Shown here piece after piece: positions 57,046 through 64,000 of a stretch of DNA of 64,000 nt; the first letter of the stretch is position 1, and the number at the start of each line of letters is the position of its first letter. A program made the translations under genes and the position numbers. The stretch lies in NCBI RefSeq assembly GCF_002845275.2, contig NZ_CP088149.1, positions 3,716,501 to 3,780,500 on the forward strand. The letters are read 5' to 3'. Origin of the DNA: Pseudomonas sp. S06B 330. GTDB lineage: Bacteria; Pseudomonadota; Gammaproteobacteria; Pseudomonadales; Pseudomonadaceae. The notes under the pieces are model-generated. The model was not told the DNA's origin, did not search any database, and saw nothing but the letters and a program-made list of their open reading frames with translations.

Positions 57046-57220
57046 GGATAGTTGCCCATCGACGGTTTTCAAGTCCACATAATATCCCCTTAAAAACAAT
57101 AACATAGACAAATTTTTATTCCGCAAATCGCCTAAACTGTAGGAGCTGAAACCCTTACGGTGCAAGGGTCGAGTTTTCAGTTGCGGAACTGAATTTCGAG
57201 CCAATCATCGCAGCATGATC

Positions 57221-57411
57221 TCAGTGAAGAATCGGGGCCGAACCGCCAAGAGCGCGTTGCTGATATGCCTGGACAGCTTCAAACAATGCCTCTACCTCCT
57301 CCGCAGCGAGCCCCCCTTCGCTGCGTCATAGCGTCGCTTGGCGTCGAGGGCCTGAGCCATCAACTCCTCTCCCTGCACCATTTGCTCAAGCAACGTTTTC
57401 GCGTCCATCAT
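57221..57411 (-). pseudogene. Small coiled-coil gene, frameshifted at a C6 tract
   Basis: Start ATG at 57411 with AAGGA 6-7 bases upstream. Frame 0 runs MMDAKTLLEQMVQGEELMAQ and on to AAKGG, then hits TAG at 57292. Adding one base to the six-C run at 57311-57316 opens a continuation LAAEEVEALFEAVQAYQQRA that ends in a TGA at 57221, giving one 63-residue helical protein. Both halves have the same Ala/Glu/Gln-rich helical character, so they belong together. Mutation, sequencing error or slippage could explain it. Confidence 0.55.
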
Positions 57412-57542
57412 CGCCATCCTTGCCGCCTAGAAAATCGAATCATTTCCAGCATAGATCACTGCCGATAGGCTCGATGATGGATTGTACCTACTCTGGGTAC
57501 GCCCTAGTGTTTACTGAGCCTTTCCACTGACTATCGCTTTCG

Positions 57543-57560
57543 TGTACCAATTTTGTACCA
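57543..57560. repeat. TGTACCAATTTTGTACCA repeat, copy 1
   Basis: 18-bp sequence with an internal direct repeat TGTACCA. An identical copy lies at 58197 and a variant at 59562. Confidence 0.75.
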
Positions 57561-57704
57561 TTCCCTGCTTGTAAATCCTCCAAGGTGCTTCCCCGGGAGG
57601 GATCTGCCAGCCGTTCGTCAGCGCGTTCATTGAAATGCTGAGGGCTGGCCTCATCTACTCCATCCTTGGGCCCAAGTCGGTGCCCTTCGTGCCAGGAGGT
57701 TCGG

Positions 57705-57971
57705 GTGGACGAGGACGAGCTGTACGAGCAGGCCCTGGAGGCCGCACGCTCTGTAATGAAGCCGTGGGTTGAGCAGGAACTCCGGCCAATGGAGGAGTTT
57801 TCCAGCTGGGATCAAGACCAGGAAGCATGGCGGGATGACAGCGCGGTCATTGAGTTGAAGGCCGAGCTGATGGAGGAGTTCGGCGATCAATTTGATGAGG
57901 AACTTATCCAGCAAGTTGCGGACGAGTTGGAACGCGATTGCGAGTGGGGGCGCCCTGAGTTGGCAGACTAG
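57705..57971 (+). CDS. Acidic hypothetical protein (88 aa)
   Basis: GTG start at 57705 with a perfect AGGAGG 5 bases upstream. Highly acidic (about a third Asp/Glu), helical, Trp-containing (VMKPWVEQELRPMEEF; SSWDQDQEAW), without signal peptide. A DNA-mimic or phage-encoded inhibitor would look like this, but no family is recognised. Flanked by phage debris and followed by a terminator. Confidence 0.65.
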   Translation: MDEDELYEQALEAARSVMKPWVEQELRPMEEFSSWDQDQEAWRDDSAVIELKAELMEEFGDQFDEELIQQVADELERDCEWGRPELAD

Positions 57972-57980
57972 TTACAACAA

Positions 57981-58004
57981 GGCCCGCATTGCGCGGGCCA
58001 TTTT
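57981..58004 (+). terminator. Terminator after the acidic protein gene
   Basis: GGCCCGC - ATTGC - GCGGGCC, a 7-bp stem 9 bases after the stop, followed by ATTTT. Confidence 0.7.
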
Positions 58005-58013
58005 CATGCTCGG

Positions 58014-58145
58014 CTAGATACCGACCTTCGGGAACAGCGCCTTGGAATACACGTATTGATCCACCATCTCGGCATCGGTCAGCACCCGGTTCCATCGCGC
58101 TACCTGGTACAGCTCTGGATAAAGTCTGATGACGGATTGGACGAA
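58014..58145 (-). pseudogene. C-terminal remnant of a phage tail protein (LamG-like)
   Basis: 43 codons open from just after an in-frame TAG to TAG at 58014. ELYQVARWNRVLTDAEMVDQ matches the end of LamG/concanavalin-type domains of tail fibres (typical AIWNRALSDAEI), followed by YVYSKALFPKVGI. No start; the rest of the gene is lost. The remainder of 57972-58450 contains the terminator, a GTACC repeat and no other supportable gene. Confidence 0.65.
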
Positions 58146-58196
58146 CTAGCCTCTATCCCATTAAAACAAAGGTTTACAGAGCAGCCATAATATCCC

Positions 58197-58214
58197 TGTA
58201 CCAATTTTGTACCA
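58197..58214. repeat. TGTACCAATTTTGTACCA repeat, copy 2
   Basis: Identical over 18 bases to 57543-57560, in the same orientation, 654 bases apart. The pair flanks the acidic-protein gene and the tail remnant. Confidence 0.75.
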
Positions 58215-58450
58215 CCACACCCTACAAAAGCGGACTACTGCGATGAAAAAAACCGCTTGCATCAGAGTCACCTAACGGCCAATTACTACCTGCCGTAAAG
58301 GACTGGTGCCTACCCAAAACGGGCCCTCAGGTGCTCAGATTTGAGCCGATTTTGTTGAAATCACGGAGCTATAGTGAGCGGCACGAAGGGCTATGAAAAC
58401 GGCTCAAAACTGGCGATGATGCCGTCTCCAGCTAGACAGGGAACTTTGGG

Positions 58451-59329
58451 ATGACGGACCGATTTCTTCTTTACATAGATATTCTGGGCTTTACCGATAT
58501 GGTGCGCAAAGAACCAAGGAAGGTAGCGCGCATCTATTCGATTCTAGATAGCCTGAATGTACACAAACATAACAACTTCAAGACCATCGTTTTCTCAGAC
58601 ACGGTCTTGGTCTACAACATTGAGCCGGCCTCCAATGACGCCAAGAGGGAATATCTAGTCTGGTACCTCACCGAGTTCGCCGAGGACTTACACCACCGGC
58701 TTACCGGTCAGGATATCTACTTCCGCGCGGCCCTCGTGGCCGGCGATTTCTCCCACTACGATTTGAAGCACGTAGAGTGTTTCTATGGCACTGCCTTGAT
58801 CTCAGCATATCTGGCTGAAAAGGATATTCCGTCGCTTGGCTTGTTCATGGACCGCGAGTGCGCAAAGTACAACCAATATTTCTGCTTGGCACCGTTCAAT
58901 GCTGACTACTCCTTCGTCTATCTCAACCGCTCATTGGAGCAGCTGAATAAACATACCGGTGGTCACTTTCCTGTTGAGAACTATCAGCTGCCTATGGGAG
59001 ATATTGCCCTTTACGTCACATGGCAGGTTCGTTTCCTCCAAGATATATACAATCAGATGCGCAACCATCAAGTGCCGCATGTCCGCACTAAGTTCTTGGC
59101 GGCTTGGGACTTCTACAAGCAGCGCTACCCCGAGATGCTGGGAGTACTGGAGGAAAACGATTTTTCCGCGCGCTCGTTGGGACGTGCATCTGACTGGGAT
59201 GATTTGGACAATTACATGAAACGGGATATCAACTACTTCAAACGAATCGGCAGCGGCACGAAACTGTCTAAAGCCATCACCAGCCCTAACAGGTTCAATC
59301 TAAAATTTTCAAAAAGCTTCAAGGGTTAG
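58451..59329 (+). CDS. Class III nucleotide-cyclase-fold protein of unknown function
   Basis: 292 residues. The N-terminus FLLYIDILGFTDMVRK and the strand TIVFSDTVLVYNI place two aspartates (D10 and D50) where class III cyclases bind their metal ions. FRAALVAGDF and FYGTALISAYLAEK match the following strands and helix of the fold. The transition-state Asn and Arg of active adenylyl cyclases are not evident in the GTALISAYLAE helix, so the product, if any, is unknown. The last 150 residues are helical and Tyr-rich. Stand-alone cyclases of this size occur in defence systems such as Pycsar, but no recognisable effector is adjacent. GC content is close to 50%, below the window average. Confidence 0.6.
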   Translation: MTDRFLLYIDILGFTDMVRKEPRKVARIYSILDSLNVHKHNNFKTIVFSDTVLVYNIEPASNDAKREYLVWYLTEFAEDLHHRLTGQDIYFRAALVAGDFSHYDLKHVECFYGTALISAYLAEKDIPSLGLFMDRECAKYNQYFCLAPFNADYSFVYLNRSLEQLNKHTGGHFPVENYQLPMGDIALYVTWQVRFLQDIYNQMRNHQVPHVRTKFLAAWDFYKQRYPEMLGVLEENDFSARSLGRASDWDDLDNYMKRDINYFKRIGSGTKLSKAITSPNRFNLKFSKSFKG

Positions 59330-59561
59330 TAGCCATGATGACTGGGGTTGTGGCCGATAGGCAAAGCGAAGGACAGATATTCGCCTAGTGGTGCTGACCG
59401 GCTGCATTGGGTCTGAAGCGGGCCATCCCACAGCACCCCCTTGCCTCATCTCCTCGTACCAGAATCGAGAATTTGCAGTGACCAAGCTACATGTGAAGAA
59501 TTGAACATGCTTTCCTTAAGGCCCAATAATGGTCGAGACTTCAGCGCATATCGATAGCGCT

Positions 59562-59580
59562 CGTACCATTTTTGTACCTA
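59562..59580. repeat. GTACC-N6-GTACC repeat, variant copy 3
   Basis: CGTACCATTTTTGTACCTA resembles copies 1 and 2 with an A to T change and altered flanks. It is the only feature seen in the 536-base gap 59330-59865 apart from the ribosome site of the next gene. Confidence 0.6.
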
Positions 59581-59865
59581 CCATCTCATCCTCGCACAGC
59601 AGCCAGTGCCTTCAGCAAGAAACAGACACCGCCCAAGAGCACTTTGCCATCCCCACAAAGCCGTGTTAGATGTATAGGCATGGCTGTCCCTTACATGGAC
59701 TGCTTCGACATATAGCTGACTGAATCCCATGCGACCTGCTTGGTAAATTTGATCACCAATAGCATGGCACAGATAGGGTTCGAAATCCTTCTTACTTGGC
59801 CGGAGGACGCTTCGCTAGTATTTCAGAGATAACCTAAAGCTCTCCCACTTTCTTAGGAATTCCAA

Positions 59866-61371
59866 ATGGACACCAACCCAAAAGAAATAAATGGATTCTT
59901 CAAGATCTATGATCAAGAAGTTTTTGGCACAATCCAGCTTGATGGTGAAGATACGTTAGTTACGTTAAAAAGCAAATCCACCATCCCCTCCCTCAACGAA
60001 CTTAACTACTTAACTGGCATAGGCTTCGACCATAAAATCATTTCATGCTTAGATTGTATCGATGCAGGATTTCAAGAAAACTATCATCATGGAGGAACTG
60101 AGTTCACCGCTTCTACTTTCCCTCATTACGTATCTGTTGGGGACGCAAATCTCAGCACCACAGAAAACACTATAACCGAGATCTGCTTTACAACAAACGA
60201 CCTCCCAACCTTATTCAATGACCGCAGCGCATTTGGACATTTATTTAGCAACAAAGACCAGTTAAATAAACTCTTAACCCAAAACCAAGAAACAATCAAA
60301 AAGCATTTTAGCCTTAATTACAAATTTGAGCCGCCAGAAATATCAGAGACCCCACACATTTTCTACTGGACGGGGAAATTAGACATTTTCAAATGCGACA
60401 CTAACATTGCCTCTCTGAAGATAGCCCACAGCCCCAGCTTTTCTGTTGACGGTAAATCAGGAATAACTTGCGACAACAATATAATTGCATACTTAAATTT
60501 TGACAGCCCAATTAATTTTCAAAAAGCCATTGACAGCATTTCGACTTTCAATAGATTCTTTTCCATCGTCGCAGGACGCACTCAAAAAGCCAGCAATATA
60601 AAAATAAAGAAAAATGATGCATTACCAGAAAGCTACATAGACATATATTGCAGCTACAACCCCACAACTCCCACCTTCCCCCTTCAAAATGCCAACGACA
60701 CCCCTCTAAACCCAATTCACAGACCAGATGAGTTTTCCGCTGTTCTACAAGAATGGATCATTAGGGAGCCAGAATGGCGTACTGGGCGAACTCAATATTT
60801 AAATGGTTTAAACAAAAGCCGCTCTTATGATACCGACAGGCTTGTTTCTGCGGCCAACGCCTTTGATATATTACCTTCAAAAGCCACCGTACCTGACATA
60901 GAAATATCTACGGAATATGAAATCGCGCGCAATGAATGCATTAAAATTCTAGAAGGTCTACCGATATCTGATGACAGAGCCGCGGCTATCGGAGTGATGA
61001 AGAGATGGGGAAGAGCCAATCTTCGAAGCAAGGTTCTCCATAGGGCAAAAATCGTAAAAAGCCATATAACAGAAATCATGGACGGAATCGATCGAGTATT
61101 AATCCTAGCAATAAAAACCCGAAACTACTTCGTCCACGGCAGCGATGATTTCAACTACAAAAAATATGAACAATTTTTACCTCTATTCACAGATGCCCTT
61201 GAGTTTGTTTTTTCTGCTTCAGACATGATTGAGTGCGGCTGGATGCCTGACGCGTGGATTAAAACTCGCCCCTCATACTCCCACAACTACTCCTACTTCA
61301 TAAGATCATTTAAAGACGAAATAAACCAACTAAAACTTGTAGAGGGCGAGACTAAACACTGGCCCACTTAA
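59866..61371 (+). CDS. ApeA-like HEPN-domain protein (candidate phage defence)
   Basis: 501 residues from the ATG at 59866 (TTAGGA site). The C-terminal 150 residues form a HEPN domain with the R-x4-H motif R419NYFVH424 followed by G, the catalytic signature of HEPN ribonucleases. The N-terminal 300 residues are beta-rich and resemble the ApeA N-terminal domain (ETPHIFYWTGKLDIF, INFQKAIDSISTFNRFFSIV). ApeA proteins stop phage growth by abortive infection, probably by cutting RNA. The gene is very AT-rich and uses many Asn, Ile and Lys codons, unlike the 60% GC surroundings, so it was acquired recently. It stands alone in its own transcript. Confidence 0.75.
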   Translation: MDTNPKEINGFFKIYDQEVFGTIQLDGEDTLVTLKSKSTIPSLNELNYLTGIGFDHKIISCLDCIDAGFQENYHHGGTEFTASTFPHYVSVGDANLSTTENTITEICFTTNDLPTLFNDRSAFGHLFSNKDQLNKLLTQNQETIKKHFSLNYKFEPPEISETPHIFYWTGKLDIFKCDTNIASLKIAHSPSFSVDGKSGITCDNNIIAYLNFDSPINFQKAIDSISTFNRFFSIVAGRTQKASNIKIKKNDALPESYIDIYCSYNPTTPTFPLQNANDTPLNPIHRPDEFSAVLQEWIIREPEWRTGRTQYLNGLNKSRSYDTDRLVSAANAFDILPSKATVPDIEISTEYEIARNECIKILEGLPISDDRAAAIGVMKRWGRANLRSKVLHRAKIVKSHITEIMDGIDRVLILAIKTRNYFVHGSDDFNYKKYEQFLPLFTDALEFVFSASDMIECGWMPDAWIKTRPSYSHNYSYFIRSFKDEINQLKLVEGETKHWPT

Positions 61372-61479
61372 ACTGCCAAAAATTTTCTGAGGCACGCACC
61401 ATATAGGTTGCTACGGAGTTGTTTAATTGGCGGCAACTCCCTCAAGGAGTCCAAATGAGAAGCATTGGCGCTAATTTAA

Positions 61480-62274
61480 TCAAAACAGCCCTCCCAAAAC
61501 AGCTGGAGGCCAGTTCATAATCACCAATTCACCCGTCACTTCAGCCTTACCTTGACGCTGATTGGTGTTGCTGTAACGAATGTCCAGAAGCTCGAAGTGG
61601 AAGCCGTCGAAAGCTCGACGGATGTCAGGATGGTCGTTGATGCTGACCATCACCTTACCTTTGCAGCGGCGCATGAACTCGGCAATACGTTCGTAATTCT
61701 CGAACGGAAAGTCGAACCCGTACCCAGCAGTCTACCAGTACGGTGGGACCATGGAGTGGAAGGTGTGCACTCGATCGTAACGCTCTGCGCACTCCAACCA
61801 CGAGAGGTTCTCGACATAGGTCCCCGCGAGCCGCTGCCAGGCTGCCGAGAGGTTTTCCTCGATCCGCAGCAGGTTGATGGCCGGACCCGTGGTCGCGTTA
61901 CCGAAAGTCTGCCCGGTTACCTTGCCACCGAACGCATGTTGCTGCAGGTAGAAGAACCGAGCGGCGCGCTGGATGTCAGTGAGGGTTTCCGGGCGGGTCA
62001 TCTTCTGCCATTCGAAGATCTGGCGCGAGCTGAGCGCCCATTTGAACTGACGCACGAACTCTTCCAGGTGGTTCTGCACCACCCGATAGAGTGTAACCAG
62101 GTCGCCGTTTAGATCATTGAGCACCTCCACCGGCGCGGGCTACGGACGCATGAAGAACAGCGCAGCGCCACCGGCGAAGACTTCGACGTAGCATTCATGA
62201 GGGGGAAAAAGGGGGATAAGGCGGTCGACCAAGCGGCGCTTGCCACCCATCCAGGGAATAATTGGAGTCGTCAT
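61480..62274 (-). pseudogene. Phage-type Dam (N6-adenine) methyltransferase, two amber stops
   Basis: A single frame of 265 codons from ATG at 62274 to the stop at 61480 is interrupted by TAG at codon 45 (62140-62142) and codon 181 (61732-61734). Domains are intact in order: [19 protein letters not shown] and [16 protein letters not shown] (SAM site), VEVLNDLNGDLVTLYR, GKVTGQTFGNATTGPA, and after the second stop TAGYGFDFPFENYE and NWPPAVLGGLF. The catalytic DPPYW is VPPYW. The first TAG follows FFMRP and the second replaces the Gln usual after DPPYW. The enzyme cannot be active. Confidence 0.85.
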
Positions 62275-62381
62275 TTGATAGCAAGTCTTTACTGTATGGA
62301 TAAACAGGTGTTAGGCTCGCCGTGCTTTGTGCACAAGGCAGGGGCCACGGCTGGACTTGCAGGAAGGGTCTTGCTGGTTCG

Positions 62382-62420
62382 GCGGGCCGGGGTGGATGTT
62401 AGCGCATCCCCTTGGCCCGC
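62382..62420. other. Long GC hairpin between Dam pseudogene and membrane protein
   Basis: GCGGGCCGGGGTGGATG pairs with CATCCCC..GGCCCGC around a TTAGCG loop, giving a stem of about 14 pairs with small bulges. TCCTTTC follows on the plus strand, so termination is possible but weak. Confidence 0.55.
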
Positions 62421-62453
62421 TCCTTTCATGTCTTAGATCATGGATTTCTCCGC

Positions 62454-63002
62454 ATGGAAAACACAGTCAGAAAAAACTTGAATAAAACCAAGATCGAGTG
62501 CTACGAATTCCTGAGCAAGCTTAAAACAGAAATACCTCTTCCTATTCTGCAAGGCTCCCTGCCTGTTATCATATTTAGCAGAAAAGAAAGTGACGTTGAT
62601 GCGATCTTGGGAGGTCTCCTTGCCGGTGACCAGCTGATAAAATATTCTTTCTACTTGCTAATTCCTTACGCAATAGTTTTATTAGTGAAGTGGGGAATCC
62701 GACTAAGCTTTGACTCTAGCCGGGAAAAATTCGAATATCTTCACTTACTAATCAGCGAGGTGGGGACTGGGTTTCTCACGATTTCTAGAACTGGTCTAGG
62801 AGCAACCATCGGGTGTTTATATCTCGTTCACACAACTCAAATTATTACTGCGAGCCCAAGAGAGATACTTGGAGCATACATAGGAGTCATTTCCCTCCTA
62901 CATGTAAACTGCATGGTCGTTTTTTTAAAAGATCGTGCCATGAAAAGCATCAACCATAAGTCGCCTCCAAATCCTTATAGACTCGACAAGAATTTAAGGT
63001 AA
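62454..63002 (+). CDS. Hypothetical membrane protein (182 aa), prophage cargo
   Basis: ATG at 62454 without a clear ribosome site. A polar N-terminus with KNLNKTKIECYEFLSKLKTE is followed by a hydrophobic helix (LIKYSFYLLIPYAIVLLVKW, about 61-80), a weaker one around GLGATIGCLYLVHT and a third near GAYIGVISLLHVNCMVVFL. AT-rich compared with flanking phage genes. It overlaps the end of the Rz gene by 9 bases tail-to-tail. Position at a lysis cassette allows a holin-like or superinfection-exclusion role, but nothing in the sequence proves it. Confidence 0.55.
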   Translation: MENTVRKNLNKTKIECYEFLSKLKTEIPLPILQGSLPVIIFSRKESDVDAILGGLLAGDQLIKYSFYLLIPYAIVLLVKWGIRLSFDSSREKFEYLHLLISEVGTGFLTISRTGLGATIGCLYLVHTTQIITASPREILGAYIGVISLLHVNCMVVFLKDRAMKSINHKSPPNPYRLDKNLR

Positions 63003-63569
63003 TGTTCCAAACTGCCGCCCTAGTATTTCAGATACATAATTCTGACAAGCTCTAAGAGCAATTATTCCTCGCTCTCCTTCATCAGTAATGGCGAAAATTC
63101 GTTGAGCATGCGTTCGGTCAAGGTCGGCGCGTAAGGCTGCATGTACCAAGCCTCCGGTGCCGGCGGCTTCTCGCACCTTACCGTCACAACCCTGGGCGGC
63201 AACGGATCCGGCGTCGATAATGACTGACAACCGCAAGTCAGCAGTAGCAAGCCTGTCACGCAGGCGAGCCTGATTTTGTTGAGCATCGCCCATCTCCTTC
63301 CAGTGTGTTTTTGCCTGCTCCTGCAGACGGTCTTCCAGGCCGCGGCGAGCATCCTGCTGTGCCGCCAATTGATCGAGCGCAGCTGCAGCCGCAGCCTCGC
63401 GCTCGCGGCCATGCGCTCGATCTTTCGCTGCCAGCTGCCGGTCGTAGTCCGTAGCCTGATCGGAAAGCTGCTTGCCGTAGTCATTCGTCTGCCACAACCA
63501 TGCCCCACGCCCACCCAAAACCAGCCCGAGCAGCAGGGCGAGCGCCGCAAAGACGCCAACCCAAGGCAT
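62994..63569 (-). CDS. Phage lysis i-spanin (Rz-like)
   Basis: 191 residues. One N-terminal membrane helix (VGVFAALALLLGLVLGGRGAW) and a long periplasmic coiled coil (YDRQLAAKDRAHGREREAAA, ALDQLAAQQDARRGLEDRLQ), then a globular end (RADLDRTHAQRIFAITDEGE). This is the layout of Rz spanins, which fuse inner and outer membranes at lysis. The ATG at 63569 directly follows the TGA of the endolysin gene. The Rz1 gene lies inside it in another frame. Confidence 0.88.
   Translation of the reverse strand: MPWVGVFAALALLLGLVLGGRGAWLWQTNDYGKQLSDQATDYDRQLAAKDRAHGREREAAAAAALDQLAAQQDARRGLEDRLQEQAKTHWKEMGDAQQNQARLRDRLATADLRLSVIIDAGSVAAQGCDGKVREAAGTGGLVHAALRADLDRTHAQRIFAITDEGERGIIALRACQNYVSEILGRQFGTLP
63062..63286 (-). 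CDS. Phage lysis o-spanin lipoprotein (Rz1-like), nested in Rz
   Basis: 74 residues from the ATG at 63286, with a strong AAGGAG 8-9 bases upstream. It lies wholly within the Rz gene in a different frame, the classic nested Rz/Rz1 arrangement. Signal peptide with lipobox LLTCGC; the mature chain is Pro-rich (TPDPLPPRVV; EKPPAPEAW), typical of o-spanins that reach from the outer membrane to Rz. Confidence 0.88.
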   Translation of the reverse strand: MLNKIRLACVTGLLLLTCGCQSLSTPDPLPPRVVTVRCEKPPAPEAWYMQPYAPTLTERMLNEFSPLLMKESEE

Positions 63570-64000
63570 TCATTGCAGAACCTCTAGCGCCCGCTTGTAG
63601 ATCGCCTTGCGATCCTCCAGACCGTTGGTACCACCATTGATACGCTTGGTGATAGTGAGGAAGTCGCCCTTATCGGCCAGGGTGTTCAGACCGGCGCGAT
63701 GCCAGAACCAACCCGCCGACATTGAGGCATACACCGGCTGCTCCAGCAGTTCAGGGGTGGCAAGCAATCGGCTGTCGCCGAACAAAGCCTCACTGCAGGC
63801 CTCATAGTTGGCCCGCCCGGTCACTTGAATCAGCCCCCGACCGCGATACTTTTGCCCGTCGCCATCGGCCTCGGGGGTGTTGCCCAGGCGCTGGGCAAGT
63901 TTGCCGGTGTCGTACTTGGCCAGGTAGGCATCCCCACCCAGCTCGCGGACATAACGAAACTGGCCGGACTCATGTCCGATCTGGGCGATGAACGCAGCCA
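63570..64000 (-). CDS. Phage endolysin, glycoside hydrolase family 19, 5' end outside window
   Basis: The C-terminal 143 codons are visible; the N-terminus lies past base 64000. GH19 chitinase/lysozyme-type sequence: AAFIAQIGHESGQFRYVREL with the catalytic Glu in HESGQF, KYRGRGLIQVTGRANYEACS and ASMSAGWFWHRAGLNTLAD. It cuts peptidoglycan during lysis. Immediately followed by Rz/Rz1, so this is the lysis cassette of a prophage or phage-tail-like particle. Confidence 0.92.
   Translation of the reverse strand, partial: AAFIAQIGHESGQFRYVRELGGDAYLAKYDTGKLAQRLGNTPEADGDGQKYRGRGLIQVTGRANYEACSEALFGDSRLLATPELLEQPVYASMSAGWFWHRAGLNTLADKGDFLTITKRINGGTNGLEDRKAIYKRALEVLQ

Noticed and set aside
57018..57110. 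A complete tRNA gene on the minus strand
   Set aside because: The T-arm and CCA end look good, but no matching 5' acceptor strand or D-arm is found.
57543..59580. The GTACC repeats as a CRISPR or integron array
   Set aside because: Only three copies, spacing of 654 and about 1350 bases, and one is degenerate; no cas or integron integrase genes.
58451..61371. Calling the cyclase/HEPN pair a Pycsar system
   Set aside because: No PycTM or Pyc-TIR effector is recognisable, the genes are 536 bases apart and cyclase activity is uncertain.
61480..62274. Amber recoding (suppression) of the two TAG codons in the Dam frame
   Set aside because: The catalytic DPPYW motif is also mutated to VPPYW, which points to decay rather than read-through.

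Overview
The window is chromosomal DNA from a Pseudomonas of the fluorescens/putida type. The grounds are about 60% GC, GTG/TTG starts with strong AGGAG-type ribosome sites, the TGTGGGAGC...-type REP element, an OprD-family porin, a FecI/FecR/TonB-receptor signalling set, polyamine catabolic genes and a prophage end.

Layout. 0-7.2 kb (minus strand): an orphan type VI secretion module made of vgrG, a DUF4123 adaptor, a 1149-residue VasX-type effector and a membrane protein cut by the window edge, all joined by 4-8 base overlaps. 7.4-18 kb: housekeeping and accessory genes: an HTH-PAS-PAS protein, a DUF1275 membrane protein, an SQR-like flavoprotein operon with DUF1641 and a methyltransferase, an SRAP (YedK) protein, an SLC13/RCK permease, a lipoprotein pair and an OmpR/EnvZ-type two-component system. 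18-20.5 kb: REP elements and gene remnants (ABC ATPase, hydantoin racemase and GntR fragments) around an intact ChaN-family lipoprotein and a small Asp/Arg/Tyr-rich lipoprotein. 20.6-32 kb: a cytosine-deaminase-like amidohydrolase, an agmatine-deiminase/polyamine-binding-protein pair with a LysR regulator, a diguanylate cyclase, a LysR-PACE efflux pair, an S24 repressor and a puu-like gamma-glutamyl-polyamine operon. 32-47 kb: a PL7 alginate lyase, YghU, a sodium:solute symporter with a 40-residue partner, a McoA/MofA-like multicopper oxidase operon (with a SCO-cytochrome c fusion and a PCu(A)C copper chaperone), porins, a MAPEG protein, an M20 peptidase and small hypotheticals. 47.6-54 kb: an LTA-synthase-type sulfatase and a FecI-FecR-receptor set. 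54.3-56.7 kb: small conserved hypotheticals.

56.7 kb to the end is a degraded prophage edge. It holds an integrase tail, a tRNA-3'-end-like sequence, a small gene frameshifted at a C6 tract, a LamG-type tail-protein fragment and three GTACC-N5/6-GTACC repeats. Two cargo genes follow: a nucleotide-cyclase-fold protein and an AT-rich ApeA-like HEPN protein. Then come a Dam methylase pseudogene with two amber stops and a lysis cassette (GH19 endolysin, Rz with nested Rz1).

Most interesting parts: the cyclase-like/HEPN cargo pair (a candidate phage-defence spot), the S24 repressor whose TTTAGC-N5-GCTAAA site recurs upstream of the alginate lyase, a 54-bp dyad before the polyamine oxidase, the T6SS effector module, and the multicopper oxidase with a C-terminal Ig-like extension. 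Functional names rest on motif and domain recognition by eye; no database search was run.
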